Source: Pseudomonas hefeiensis | GTDB taxonomy: Bacteria; Pseudomonadota; Gammaproteobacteria; Pseudomonadales; Pseudomonadaceae | Length of the DNA: 64,000 bases | Direction: 5' to 3' | Assembly (NCBI RefSeq): GCF_030687835.1 | Contig: NZ_CP117449.1 | Location: 2,418,001 to 2,482,000 of the forward strand | Shown: positions 25,490 through 35,240 of the stretch, one piece after another | Position numbering within the stretch: the stretch's first letter is position 1 | Layout of the letters: every line of letters begins with the position of its first letter | Notes under the pieces: generated by a model | Database searches by the model: none | What the model was told of the DNA's origin: nothing | Seen by the model: only the letters and a program-made list of their open reading frames with translations | Position numbers and translations under genes: made by a program

Positions 25490-26938
25490 ATGCTGGACGT
25501 GCCCCTGTTGATTGGCGGCCAGTCGTGCCCGGCCCGTGACGGCCGGACCTTCGAACGCTGCAACCCGGTGACGGGTGAGGTGGTCTCTCGAGTGGCCGCC
25601 GCCACCTTGGAAGATGCCGACGCCGCGGTGGCCGCGGCCCAAGCTGCGTTTCCCGCCTGGGCCGCGCTGGCGCCCAACGAGCGCCGTACGCGGCTGTTGC
25701 GTGCGGCCGAGCAGTTGCAGGCCCGCAGCGGCGAGTTTATCGCCGCGGCCGGCGAGACCGGCGCCATGGCCAACTGGTACGGTTTCAACGTGCACCTGGC
25801 GGCGAACATGCTGCGCGAAGCGGCATCCATGACCACCCAGATCAACGGCGAAATCATTCCTTCCGACGTGCCTGGCAGTTTCGCCATGGCCCTGCGTCAG
25901 CCTTGCGGCGTGGTACTGGGCATCGCACCCTGGAATGCCCCGGTGATTCTCGCCACCCGCGCCATCGCCATGCCCCTGGCTTGCGGTAACACGGTGGTGC
26001 TCAAGGCTTCTGAAATAAGCCCGGCGGTGCACCGGCTGATCGGCCAGGTGTTGCAAGACGCCGGGCTGGGTGACGGTGTGGTCAACGTGATCTGTAACGC
26101 ACCTGCGGATGCGCCGGCCATTGTCGAGCGGTTGATTGCCAACCCGGCGGTGCGTCGGGTCAATTTCACCGGTTCGACCCACGTCGGGCGCATCGTCGGC
26201 GAACTGTCGGCGCGCCACCTCAAGCCGGCCCTGCTGGAGCTCGGTGGCAAGGCGCCGCTGCTGGTGCTGGACGATGCTGATCTGGACGCCGCGGTGCAAG
26301 CGGCGGCCTTCGGGGCGTACTTCAACCAGGGCCAGATCTGCATGTCCACCGAGCGACTGATTGTCGATGCCCGCGTGGCGGATGAGTTCATCGCCCGGCT
26401 GACTGCCAAGATTGCCACCCTGCGCGCTGGCGATCCGGCGTCAGGCGATTCGGTGCTGGGCTCGTTGGTCGATGTCAGTGCCGGTCAGCGCATCAAGGGG
26501 CTGATCGACGATGCCCTGGCCAAAGGTGCCACGCTGGTCACGGGTGGGCAGTTGGAAGGCAGCATCCTGCAACCGACCTTGCTCGACGGCGTCACTGCGC
26601 AGATGCGCCTGTACCGCGAAGAGTCCTTCGGGCCGGTGGCGGTGCTGCTGCGCGGTGACGGCGATGAAGAACTGCTGCGCCTGGCCAACGACTCCGAGTT
26701 CGGCCTGTCGGCTGCCATCTTCAGTCGCGACACGAGCCGTGCGCTGGCCTTGGCCCAGCGGGTCGAGTCGGGCATTTGCCACATCAACGGGCCGACCGTG
26801 CACGACGAGGCGCAGATGCCGTTCGGTGGGGTCAAGTCCAGCGGCTACGGCAGCTTTGGCGGCAAGGCGTCCATCGAGCATTTCACCCAGCTGCGTTGGG
26901 TTACCTTGCAGAACGGTCCCCGGCACTACCCGATCTGA
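25490..26938 (+). CDS. vdh: vanillin dehydrogenase
   Basis: A 482-residue aldehyde dehydrogenase that oxidises vanillin and related benzaldehydes to the acids with NAD. The motif GIAPWNAPVIL is at 144-154, Glu250 in LLELGG and Cys284 in GQICMSTER. The substitution of Ala for Phe in PWNA and the ICMSTER active-site loop are typical of the vanillin/benzaldehyde branch. It lies between ech and fcs with spacers of 108 and 141 bases. No vanillate demethylase genes are in the window, so vanillate must be handled elsewhere. Confidence 0.93.
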   Translation: MLDVPLLIGGQSCPARDGRTFERCNPVTGEVVSRVAAATLEDADAAVAAAQAAFPAWAALAPNERRTRLLRAAEQLQARSGEFIAAAGETGAMANWYGFNVHLAANMLREAASMTTQINGEIIPSDVPGSFAMALRQPCGVVLGIAPWNAPVILATRAIAMPLACGNTVVLKASEISPAVHRLIGQVLQDAGLGDGVVNVICNAPADAPAIVERLIANPAVRRVNFTGSTHVGRIVGELSARHLKPALLELGGKAPLLVLDDADLDAAVQAAAFGAYFNQGQICMSTERLIVDARVADEFIARLTAKIATLRAGDPASGDSVLGSLVDVSAGQRIKGLIDDALAKGATLVTGGQLEGSILQPTLLDGVTAQMRLYREESFGPVAVLLRGDGDEELLRLANDSEFGLSAAIFSRDTSRALALAQRVESGICHINGPTVHDEAQMPFGGVKSSGYGSFGGKASIEHFTQLRWVTLQNGPRHYPI

Positions 26939-27079
26939 AACCCGTCGCATCATGGGTGGTCGAGCCTCAGAAGCCGACGCCCGGATGCAGGCCAGAATAA
27001 CAATGACAAGGCCGCAGCCCCGTGCTGCCACGCTCCGCTCGCATCGCGACCCGAGCGTGCCTTGGTGGAGGAAATGTAC

Positions 27080-28957
27080 GTGAGTTCCGAGTCCAGATCG
27101 TCCTCCCGACCCGAGGCCGGGCGGTATCGCCAGGTGTCGATTGGTCATCCTGCCGTCGAAGTCCGGGAAGAGCGTGGCATCTTGCACATGCGCTCCCTGG
27201 AGCCCCTGGCCCCGCTGCCGGCGCGATTGCTCGAGCGCCTGGTGCACTGGGCCGAGGTGCGCCCAGAGCAGACGTTTATCGCCGCCCGTGAAGCCGGCGG
27301 TGACTGGCGTCGAGTCAGTTATGCCCAAATGCTCGACAGTGTCCGGGCCATCGCCCAGAGCCTGCTCGGTTACGGTTTGTCGGCGGAAAAACCCTTGGCG
27401 CTGCTCTCCGGCAACGACATCGAGCACCTGCAAATGGCCCTCGGCGCGATGTACGCAGGTATTCCCTATTGCCCGGTATCGCCGGCCTATTCATTGCTGT
27501 CCCAGGATTTCGCCAAGCTGCGTCACGTCTGCGATCTGTTGCAACCGGGGCTGGTATTTGTCAGCGAAGCCGCACCGTTCGAGCGGGCAATCACTGCCGT
27601 ATTGCCGGCGGACGTGCCCTTGATCACGGTGCGTGGCGAGATAGCTGGCCGGTCGAGGACAAGCTTCGCCAGCCTGCTGGCCCAACCCGGTGGCGTCGAG
27701 GCCGAGCAGGCGTTCGCCGCCACTGGCCCGGACAGCATCGCCAAGTTCCTGTTTACCTCGGGCTCCACCAAGCTGCCCAAGGCCGTGATCACCACCCAGC
27801 GTATGCTTTGCGCCAATCAGCAGATGCTGCTGCAGACCTTTCCGGTGTTCGGCGAGGCGCCGCCGGTGCTGGTGGACTGGTTGCCGTGGAACCACACGTT
27901 CGGTGGCAGCCACAACGTTGGCATCGTGTTGTACAACGGCGGCACGTTCTACCTGGACGACGGCAAACCCACCGCCCAAGGCTTCGCCGAAACCTTGCGC
28001 AATCTCAAGGAGATTTCGCCCACTGCGTACCTGACGGTGCCCAAAGGGTGGGAAGAACTGGTCAGTGCCCTGGAGCAGGACGGCGAGTTGCGTGAGCGTT
28101 TCTTCGAGCGTATCAGCCTGTTCTTTTTTGCGGCGGCGGGTCTGTCCCAAAGTACGTGGGACCGGCTCGACAAGGTCGCCGAACAGCATTGTGGCGAACG
28201 CATCCGCATGATGGCCGGGCTCGGCATGACCGAGGCATCGCCGTCCTGCACCTTCACCACCGGGCCGTTGTCCATGGCCGGTTATATCGGCTTGCCGGCA
28301 CCCGGCTGCGAGGTGCGGCTGGTGCCGGTGGATGGCAAGTTCGAAGGGCGCTTCCGCGGGCCGCACATCATGCCCGGCTATTGGCGTTCGCCGCAGCAAA
28401 CCGCCGAGGTGTTTGACGAAGACGGTTTTTATTGTTCGGGCGATGCGATCAAGTTGGCCGATTCCAGCGACCCGCAACTGGGCCTGATGTTTGACGGGCG
28501 GATTGCCGAGGACTTCAAGCTGACATCCGGTGTGTTTGTCAGCGTCGGCCCGTTGCGCAATCGCGCGGTGCTGGAAGGCTCGCCTTATGTACAGGACTTA
28601 GTGATTGCCGCGCCGGACCGCGAATGCCTGGGCGCGCTGGTGTTCCCACGGCTGGCTGAATGCCGGCGCCTGTCAGGCCTGTCCCCGAGCGCCAGCGTTG
28701 CCGAGGTCTTGGCCAGCCCTCCGGTGCGCGAGTGGTTCGCCGATTGGCTACAGCGTCTTAACCGCGAGGCTGGCGGCAACGCCAGTCGCGTGGAGTGGAT
28801 TGCCTTGCTCGACGAACCGGCGTTCATCGACCGCGGGGAAATCACCGATAAAGGTTCGATCAACCAGCGTGCGGTATTACAGTGGCGCGCGGCTAAGGTC
28901 GAAGCGCTGTATCGCGGTGAAGATCCCACGATTCTGCGTGCTGGGCCCAAGTCGTGA
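27080..28957 (+). CDS. fcs: feruloyl-CoA synthetase
   Basis: A 625-residue acyl-adenylate-forming ligase that activates ferulate and other hydroxycinnamates with ATP and CoA. The AMP-binding P-loop FTSGSTKLPKAV, the VDWLPWNHTFGG signature of this subfamily and the late GYWRSPQQTAEVFDEDGFY and SGDAIK motifs are all present. I chose GTG 27080: GGAGG at 27067-27071 is 8 bases ahead of it, but only 2 bases from the ATG at 27074. The stop overlaps the next gene by 4 bases. Without this step ferulate cannot enter Ech. Confidence 0.93.
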   Translation: MSSESRSSSRPEAGRYRQVSIGHPAVEVREERGILHMRSLEPLAPLPARLLERLVHWAEVRPEQTFIAAREAGGDWRRVSYAQMLDSVRAIAQSLLGYGLSAEKPLALLSGNDIEHLQMALGAMYAGIPYCPVSPAYSLLSQDFAKLRHVCDLLQPGLVFVSEAAPFERAITAVLPADVPLITVRGEIAGRSRTSFASLLAQPGGVEAEQAFAATGPDSIAKFLFTSGSTKLPKAVITTQRMLCANQQMLLQTFPVFGEAPPVLVDWLPWNHTFGGSHNVGIVLYNGGTFYLDDGKPTAQGFAETLRNLKEISPTAYLTVPKGWEELVSALEQDGELRERFFERISLFFFAAAGLSQSTWDRLDKVAEQHCGERIRMMAGLGMTEASPSCTFTTGPLSMAGYIGLPAPGCEVRLVPVDGKFEGRFRGPHIMPGYWRSPQQTAEVFDEDGFYCSGDAIKLADSSDPQLGLMFDGRIAEDFKLTSGVFVSVGPLRNRAVLEGSPYVQDLVIAAPDRECLGALVFPRLAECRRLSGLSPSASVAEVLASPPVREWFADWLQRLNREAGGNASRVEWIALLDEPAFIDRGEITDKGSINQRAVLQWRAAKVEALYRGEDPTILRAGPKS

Positions 28958-30194
28958 GCAGCGTGGGACAATACTCAGCGTATGCCAATGTGTCGATTTT
29001 CGACGCGGTGCGCACGCCTTGGGTTGATCTCGGCGGTGCGCTGTCCCAGGTGTCGCCCATCGACCTTGGCATCCAGGTCGGCCGTGAGGTGCTAGCCCGG
29101 GCCGGCATCGACCCCCGGGCGGTGGACAGCGTATTGGCCGGTTCAATGGCTCAGGCCAGCTTCGATGCCTATTTTCTGCCACGGCATATCGGTTTGTACA
29201 GCAGGGTGGCGCAAACGGTCTCGGCGCTGGGGGTGCAGCGCATCTGCGCCACTGGCTTCGAGCTGTTGCGTCAGGCTGCGGAACAGTTGCGCGAGGAGGT
29301 GCACCTAGCCCTGTGCGTGGCCAGTGAATCCATGTCGCGCAACCCGATAACCGCGTACACGCATCGGGGCGGGTTCCGTCTGGGGGGGAGGTGCAATTCA
29401 AGGATTTTCTCTGGGAGGCGCTGTACGACCCGGCCCCCGGAGTGGACATGATCGCCACCGCCGACAACTTGGCGGGCCGTTATGGCCTGAGCCGCGAGGT
29501 CGTGGATCGCTACGCCTGCGACAGCCATCAGCGCGCTTTGCAGGCGCAGCGTTCCGGAGCCTGGGTTGAAGAAATCGTGACGGTCGATAATCAGGTGTTC
29601 GAGCTTGAGGGTCACCAACCGAGGGCAATCACACTGGCGCGCCGGGCCACCGCCGTCAGGGAGGACAGTCACTCGCGGCCCACTGATCTGGCCGCATTGG
29701 CACGCTTGCGCACGGTGCATGCCAACTGTGTGCAAACCGCCGGCAACAGTTGCGCGGTGGTGGATGGTGCGGCGGCCGCGTTGGTGGGGCGCGCTGGCGA
29801 CTGCTCGCGTCCGGCCCTGGCCCGGCTGTTGGCCAGCCCGGCGGTTGGCGTGGCGCCGGCGTCTATGGGCATCGGCCCGGCGCCGGCGATCCGCCCGCTG
29901 TTGCACCGCAGCGGGTTGAGCCCGGGCGATATCGGTCGCTTCGAGATCAATGAAGCCCAGGCCGCCCAGGTGCTGGCTGTGGCCCAGGCGCTGGAGCTCG
30001 ACGGTACCCACCTTAACGTCCAGGGCGGCGCTCTCGCGCTGGGGCATCCACTTGCTGCCACCGGCTTGCGGTTGGTCATGACCTTGGCCCGGCAATTACA
30101 CCAGTACAACCTGCGCTACGGAATCGCCGCCGCTTGCGTGGGCGTCGGGCAACGAATGGCGTTGTTGATTGAGAACCCGGCGTACCACGCCTGA
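28954..30194 (+). pseudogene. thiolase (beta-ketothiolase) with a one-base frameshift
   Basis: Two frames make one thiolase of about 413 residues. The first (from 28954) holds the N-terminal domain with the nucleophile region RICATGFELL. The second carries DMIATADNLAGRYGLSREVVD, the His motif GALALGHPLAATG and a final CVGVGQ cysteine. The frame changes at a run of seven G at 29382-29388. With eight G the text would read on as GGEVQFKDFLWEAL, as expected. It overlaps fcs by 4 bases and precedes the acyl-CoA dehydrogenase, the normal place of the operon's thiolase. Either the gene is broken, or slippage restores it, or the base was missed in sequencing. The hydratase/lyase route does not need it. 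Confidence 0.85.
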
Positions 30195-30251
30195 GGTGTT
30201 TGCGGCCCGGATTACAGACCGAGCTATCATTTCTATCTGATGAGGTTTCCC

Positions 30252-32006
30252 ATGTGGAGTTATCAGGCGCCCCTGCGCGATATGCAATTTGTTCTTGAAC
30301 ACTGGCTAGATGCGCCGAGAGCGTGGCGCCGCAGCCCGGCATTTGAGGGGCTGGACCTGCCCTTGGCACTACAGGTGCTGGAGGAGGCGGGACGTTTCAG
30401 CCAGGGGGTGCTAGCGCCGCTGAACGGCAGTGGTGATCGTCAGGGTTGTCGTTGGACGGCGGATCGGGTCAGCACCCCGGATGGCTTTGCTGACGCTTAT
30501 CGAGCCTATGTCGATGGCGGCTGGCCCGCGTTGGCCTGTGCCGAGGCGCTGGGCGGGCAGGGGTTGCCGCAACTGCTCGACGCGGCGCTGCAAGAGATGC
30601 TCTACGCCAGCAACCACGCCTGGGCCATGTATACCGGCATCGTCCATGGTGCCTACCTGTGCCTCAAAACCCATGGCGCGCCCTGGCTGCAGGAGCGCTA
30701 CCTGCCCGACATCGTCAGCGGCCAGGCCTTGCCCACCATGTGCCTGACCGAGCCCCAGGCCGGCAGCGATGTCGGGCTGCTGCGCTGCCGCGCCGCCCCC
30801 CAAAACGATGGCAGCTATCACCTTCATGGCAACAAATTGTTTATCTCCGGCGGCGAGCACGATCTAACGGGTAATATCCTGCACTTGGTGCTGGCGCGTT
30901 TGCCGGGTGCACCGTCGGGCAGTCGTGGGATCTCGCTGTTCCTGGTGCCCAAACAACTGGACACCGGCCAGGTCAACGGTGTGCGCTGCGATGGTATTGA
31001 ACACAAGATGGGTATTAAGGGCAGCGCTACCTGCTCCCTGGTGTTCGAAGGCGCTCAGGGCTGGCTGATCGGTGAGGCGAACCGGGGCTTGGCTGCCATG
31101 TTCGTAATGATGAATTCGGCACGCTTGCACGTCGGCCTGCAAGGCCTCGGACACGCCGAGGCGGCTTGGCAGAACGCTCGGGAGTATGCCGCTGAGCGCC
31201 GGCAGATGCGTGCCCCGCTCAGACCTGAAGGGATCGCGGCCCAAGCCGCCGACCCGATCAGTTATCACCCGGCCATGCGCCGGGTATTGCTGGAGCTGCG
31301 CACCACCAGCGAAGGTTTGCGGGCTATCGGCTACTGGGTCGCCCATTTGCTGGATCAGGCCGAGCACGACCCGGACCCGCAGGCGCGGCAGCCGGCCGAG
31401 CAACTGGCGCAGCTGTTGACTCCGATCATCAAGGCATTTTTCACCGAGCAGGGGTTTCGCCAGGCGAGCAACGCCTTGCAAGTCTTCGGCGGTTACGGTT
31501 ACGTCACCGAGTTCGCCATCGAGCAGACTCTGCGCGACAGCCGCATTGCCATGATCTATGAGGGCAGCAACGAAATTCAGGCTAATGACCTGCTGTTACG
31601 CAAGGTTTTGGGAGACGAAGGCCGTGCGTTCGGTCTGCTGCTGGCGCAGTTGCGCGATGAGGCCGGGCAGGGCGGTGAATGGGTCGAGTGCGCCGGTTTT
31701 GCCGTCGCGCTGGGCAAGCTGTGCGGCTCGCTGGCGGCTGTGGTTGATGATGTGCGTGAACTTTCCCAGGAGGACAGTGAATACCCCTATAGGGTCGCCG
31801 GGGATTTCCTCCAACTGTGTGGTGTGACGCTGTTGGCCCTGGCCTGGGCACGGGCGGCGCGGGTTTCCAGGGCGCTGCCTGAAGATGATCCGTTGCGCGC
31901 CAGCAAGCTGCAAAGCGCCGGATTCTTCTTCAATTACTTGCCATCCCGGGTGGCACAGCACCTGGCAGCGATAGAGGGCGGCCGCGCAGCCTTGGCTTTT
32001 GTCTGA
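30252..32006 (+). CDS. acyl-CoA dehydrogenase
   Basis: A 584-residue FAD enzyme of the long FadE-like type, the last gene of the ferulate operon. The signatures CLTEPQAGSDVG and KLFISGGEHDLTGN in the flavin-binding middle domain, VFGGYGYVTEFAIEQTLRDSRI and the MIYEGSNEIQANDLL C-terminal motif are intact. ATG 30252 is preferred to 30240 since GAGG is 6 bases ahead and family members begin MWSYQAP. With the adjacent thiolase it could give a CoA-dependent beta-oxidation side route for phenylpropanoids (for example dihydroferulate); that role is inferred. Confidence 0.9.
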   Translation: MWSYQAPLRDMQFVLEHWLDAPRAWRRSPAFEGLDLPLALQVLEEAGRFSQGVLAPLNGSGDRQGCRWTADRVSTPDGFADAYRAYVDGGWPALACAEALGGQGLPQLLDAALQEMLYASNHAWAMYTGIVHGAYLCLKTHGAPWLQERYLPDIVSGQALPTMCLTEPQAGSDVGLLRCRAAPQNDGSYHLHGNKLFISGGEHDLTGNILHLVLARLPGAPSGSRGISLFLVPKQLDTGQVNGVRCDGIEHKMGIKGSATCSLVFEGAQGWLIGEANRGLAAMFVMMNSARLHVGLQGLGHAEAAWQNAREYAAERRQMRAPLRPEGIAAQAADPISYHPAMRRVLLELRTTSEGLRAIGYWVAHLLDQAEHDPDPQARQPAEQLAQLLTPIIKAFFTEQGFRQASNALQVFGGYGYVTEFAIEQTLRDSRIAMIYEGSNEIQANDLLLRKVLGDEGRAFGLLLAQLRDEAGQGGEWVECAGFAVALGKLCGSLAAVVDDVRELSQEDSEYPYRVAGDFLQLCGVTLLALAWARAARVSRALPEDDPLRASKLQSAGFFFNYLPSRVAQHLAAIEGGRAALAFV

Positions 32007-32459
32007 AGGAGGATCAATTAACAGAAAAGCGCAGAGCATGCTTTGCTTGCAGTGGTCTTAGTCTGACCAGAATATCCAATGTGTTTTGGAATATGACCTT
32101 GATATTTGTTCTTGCGCTTGTAAAAAAGTCAGTCATTTAAGCGATTGAACATATATGTGATGTCCGCACTCTCCGGGCTCACAAATTTGTGGAGGTTGAA
32201 TGAGAGACACGGGTTAAGTGGCCCACTCAAGAACTTTTTATCCTATATGTATCAACTATTTGTTGGTTGTTTGGGCTTGGCATGAAACATGAATGGCGTA
32301 TCTGCACAGGCATTGAGTTTGATCAGCAGGTCATTGCAGATCCGACTCCTTCAGGTGGGCGAGCCTCCAGGCTCGCTGACCCCCCTTGCGAATGATGAGC
32401 CTGTATGGAAACTGCCTCTTCGAAAAACGTACGGCCCAACAAAAATAATAGGAAACCAT
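32007..32459. other. 453-base A+T-rich gap before the outer-membrane channel gene
   Basis: Begins with a strong ribosome-site-like GAAGGAGGAT that no start codon follows, as if a next operon gene was lost. The rest is A+T-rich. The leader of the channel gene ends with TAGGAAACC just before its ATG at 32460. I looked for a GG-N10-GC sigma-54 signature and found none. A frame from 32289 runs into the channel gene but adds no signal-peptide-like start. Confidence 0.4.
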
Positions 32460-33356
32460 ATGTTGAGAAAAATAAGTTCTTTGGTCGCGAGTGCTTCTCT
32501 GTGTCTAACCGCCGTTCCTGCAATTGCAGAGGTGGGTCACTACTCTGTAGGGGCTGAAGGGTTATTGATCGCAACCCTGCCACCACCGGGTGTCTACTAT
32601 CGAGGTTACCTTGTAAATTATTCCGCTGATACGCTGAATGACAAGCACGGTACGGAGAGATCCGGGCACAATAAAATTGACGTGCACGCATTCGCTAATC
32701 AATTTATATGGATAACCGATTATTCCCTGCTGGGTGGGAACTATGGCATGAACGCCATCGTACCCATTCAACAGCAGGAAACCCAAATAAGTAATTTTGG
32801 TGTGAAGGGTGATGCCGAGGGTGTTGGTGACATATTGTTGCAGCCCATCACGATAACTTGGCACGCCCAGCAATGGGATGCGGTCAGTATGTTAGGCGTC
32901 TGGGTCAAGACCGGCGATTATGATAGCGACCGATCGGTGTCAATTGGTAAAGGCTACACCTCCTATATGTTCACCCTTGGCGGAACCCGCTACTTGGATC
33001 ACGAAAAAAAGTGGGCTGTATCCGCTACATCCAGATATGAAAAAAATGGTGAGCAAGAGGGGACCCATTTGACTCCGGGCGATGCGTTTTCTGTGGAATG
33101 GGGTATCAGCAGAAAGATAAACCCACTCCTGGATGTAGGGCTTGTAGGGTACGACGTCTGGCAGTTGACAAATGATTCGGGGACCTCTGTCTTCCATCCC
33201 GGAACTAAAATAGAGCACCATGCAATAGGTGGTGAAGTTCAATATTTTTGGCGTGATACTCAATTACTCATCAATGCGGCGGTGTATCACGAATATAAAA
33301 GTGAAGATACTTTTCAGGGCGATACTGTCCGATTCACAGTAACAAGACGGCTCTAA
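32460..33356 (+). CDS. outer-membrane channel, phenol-degradation MetA/SphA type
   Basis: A 298-residue exported protein: signal peptide MLRKISSLVASASLCLTAVPAIA, then a beta-barrel pattern of alternating strands with a terminal aromatic/hydrophobic strand VRFTVTRRL. The early text GAEGLLIATLPPPGVYYRGY is typical of the family found beside aromatic and terpenoid degradation genes, thought to let hydrophobic substrates cross the outer membrane. It is the first gene of the aromatic island and is followed by a CocE-type hydrolase 89 bases on. Substrate unknown. Confidence 0.8.
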   Translation: MLRKISSLVASASLCLTAVPAIAEVGHYSVGAEGLLIATLPPPGVYYRGYLVNYSADTLNDKHGTERSGHNKIDVHAFANQFIWITDYSLLGGNYGMNAIVPIQQQETQISNFGVKGDAEGVGDILLQPITITWHAQQWDAVSMLGVWVKTGDYDSDRSVSIGKGYTSYMFTLGGTRYLDHEKKWAVSATSRYEKNGEQEGTHLTPGDAFSVEWGISRKINPLLDVGLVGYDVWQLTNDSGTSVFHPGTKIEHHAIGGEVQYFWRDTQLLINAAVYHEYKSEDTFQGDTVRFTVTRRL

Positions 33357-33445
33357 CTCCAACATAAAATGGCAACTATAAAATTCATTCCCCGACCCGC
33401 AGCCAAGGTGACGCAGCTGTGGGTTCATCCAGAAGAGAAGTCAGA

Positions 33446-35155
33446 ATGACTACCATCCGTGTCGGCAATATTGAGGTCCTGTTTAGACCGTCTACCCCGG
33501 TTGAAGAATCGTCATACCCGGGGTTTAATCAAGGCTCTTACATCCTTCCCAAAGGGTCGGTTCATCGCGAAGGAGGGATGCCTCTTACATGCGACATACT
33601 TGTTGAGCAGGATGTGCCTATTCGGCTGCGAGATGGTGTTACTGTCAGAACAGATGTCTACCGTCCGGTCGACGCGGTCAATGTGCCAGCCATTGTAGGG
33701 TGGAGTCCTTACGGCAAACGGGGTAGCTGGCTGACCAATGATGTGTTCGGGCACCCGACAAGGATGGATGTTCCTGTCCATTGGGAAGATGGTCTGAACA
33801 AATTTGAAGCACCGAATCCGGCCTATTGGGTTGCTCATGGTTACGCCGTCGTTGCTCCCGATAGCCGGGGAGTATTCATGTCCGAGGGGGACATCCGTAC
33901 GTGGGGGCCTCAAGAGCCGCTTGATGAATATGACGTTATCGAGTGGGTGGGAACTCAGCCCTGGTGCAACGCAAAGGTGGGCCTGAGCGGCAACTCAATG
34001 CTCGCGATGTCGCAATGGTTCGTTGCGGCCCTGCGCCCACCTCATTTGGCGGCTATTGCGCCTTGGGAAGGAGCATCTGACATTTACAGAGACACTTCCT
34101 GCCGTGGTGGGATTCCTGAAATCAAGTTCAGTGGCGGTATTTTCTCTCATATATACGGACATACCCGCACCGAGGATTTAATCGCCATGACGTTGGCGCA
34201 TCCGCTTTACAATGATTATTGGGATGCGAAAGCCGCGAAGCTTAAAGACATCGTTGTTCCAGCGTATATCGTCGCTTCCTGGACCAATATCCTCCATACC
34301 GCTGGCACGCTACGTGGATGGAAAGAAATATCCTCAGCTGAAAAGTGGCTGCGAGTCCACAACACGTTTGAATGGCCGGACTACTATAACCCCGCTAATG
34401 TCGATGACTTACGCCGTTTCTTTGATTGTTATCTGAAGGGTATCGACAATGGGTGGAGCGCCACGCCTCGTGTGCGTCTTACAGTCCTGAACCCCGGTGG
34501 CATGGATACCGTCGGACGGGCGGAACTTGATTTTCCGTTGAAGCGAGAGGTCCTGACCCCATTCTTCCTCCACATCGCTTCGGATGGAAACGTACTTTTC
34601 GAAGAGCCACAAGCAAACAAGAGGGAAATTTCATACGACAGTCATTCCAAAGCTGGCGCAAGGTTCCAGATCCGCTTCGATCAAGATACTGAAGTGACGG
34701 GTTACATGAAACTCAAGCTTTGGGTGGAAACCCGTGAACATGATGATATGGACGTGTTCGCTTTTATCAGGAAGCTGGATGTAAACGGCCAGGAACAACA
34801 GACCGAAGTTGTAACAGACCGTCCGTTTCTCGGTCCGAACGGGCGTCTGCGCGCCTCATTACGGGCTATTGATGAGACTAGGTCCACGGCGTCGGAACCC
34901 TACTTGAATTACGACAAATCAGAAAAACTCAAATCAGGCGAAGTGGTGCCCCTTGAAATCGGTTTCTGGCCATACTCCATGAGTTGGAAACAAGGGGAAA
35001 CGCTCGAGTTGATTATCTGCGGGGTTAATCTGTTGGTCCGCCCCGAGTTTCCGCAGGTTCCACCCGAAGACACCCTCAACAAGGGGGCGCACATCATCCA
35101 TAGTGGTGCAGAGTACGACTCCCACCTCTTGATTCCCATCATTCCTAATGCTTGA
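33446..35155 (+). CDS. CocE/NonD family hydrolase
   Basis: A 569-residue alpha/beta hydrolase of the X-Pro dipeptidyl-peptidase (S15)/cocaine-esterase family. The nucleophile is Ser184 in KVGLSGNSMLA, and the DVYRPVDA entry strand and a C-terminal jelly-roll (RFQIRFDQDTEVTGYMKLKLWVE) are present. Enzymes of this class cleave aryl esters, amides or acyl groups. ATG 33446 follows AGAAGAG. Paired with the channel gene, it may release a phenolic from an ester taken up by the cell. About 27 residues before the first strand are specific to this protein. No signal peptide, so cytoplasmic. Confidence 0.82.
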   Translation: MTTIRVGNIEVLFRPSTPVEESSYPGFNQGSYILPKGSVHREGGMPLTCDILVEQDVPIRLRDGVTVRTDVYRPVDAVNVPAIVGWSPYGKRGSWLTNDVFGHPTRMDVPVHWEDGLNKFEAPNPAYWVAHGYAVVAPDSRGVFMSEGDIRTWGPQEPLDEYDVIEWVGTQPWCNAKVGLSGNSMLAMSQWFVAALRPPHLAAIAPWEGASDIYRDTSCRGGIPEIKFSGGIFSHIYGHTRTEDLIAMTLAHPLYNDYWDAKAAKLKDIVVPAYIVASWTNILHTAGTLRGWKEISSAEKWLRVHNTFEWPDYYNPANVDDLRRFFDCYLKGIDNGWSATPRVRLTVLNPGGMDTVGRAELDFPLKREVLTPFFLHIASDGNVLFEEPQANKREISYDSHSKAGARFQIRFDQDTEVTGYMKLKLWVETREHDDMDVFAFIRKLDVNGQEQQTEVVTDRPFLGPNGRLRASLRAIDETRSTASEPYLNYDKSEKLKSGEVVPLEIGFWPYSMSWKQGETLELIICGVNLLVRPEFPQVPPEDTLNKGAHIIHSGAEYDSHLLIPIIPNA

Positions 35156-35170
35156 CGCTCGATAATATGG

Positions 35171-35205
35171 CACCCGGGCAAGTGAAAAATTGCTTGTTAC
35201 GGGTG
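35171..35205. terminator. hairpin between convergent genes
   Basis: CACCCG (35171-35176) pairs with CGGGTG (35200-35205), with CAAG/CTTG pairing inside. It lies between the stop of the CocE-type gene and the stop of the sigma-54 regulator. There is no clear T run on either strand, so termination is only probable. Confidence 0.35.
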
Positions 35206-35240
35206 GCATTCAGCTAATGCGTCATGCACTTGAGGCGTCT

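Noticed and set aside
24479..26299. 606-residue minus-strand frame opposite ech and vdh
   Set aside because: A shadow of two identified enzymes with matching catalytic residues; high-GC codon use leaves the opposite strand open.
27491..28477. 328-residue minus-strand frame in fcs
   Set aside because: Shadow of the ligase gene with no independent signal.
33357..33445. Possible sigma-54 promoter before the CocE-type gene (TGGCAACT stretch)
   Set aside because: The GG has no GC 10 bases on, so the -12 element is missing.
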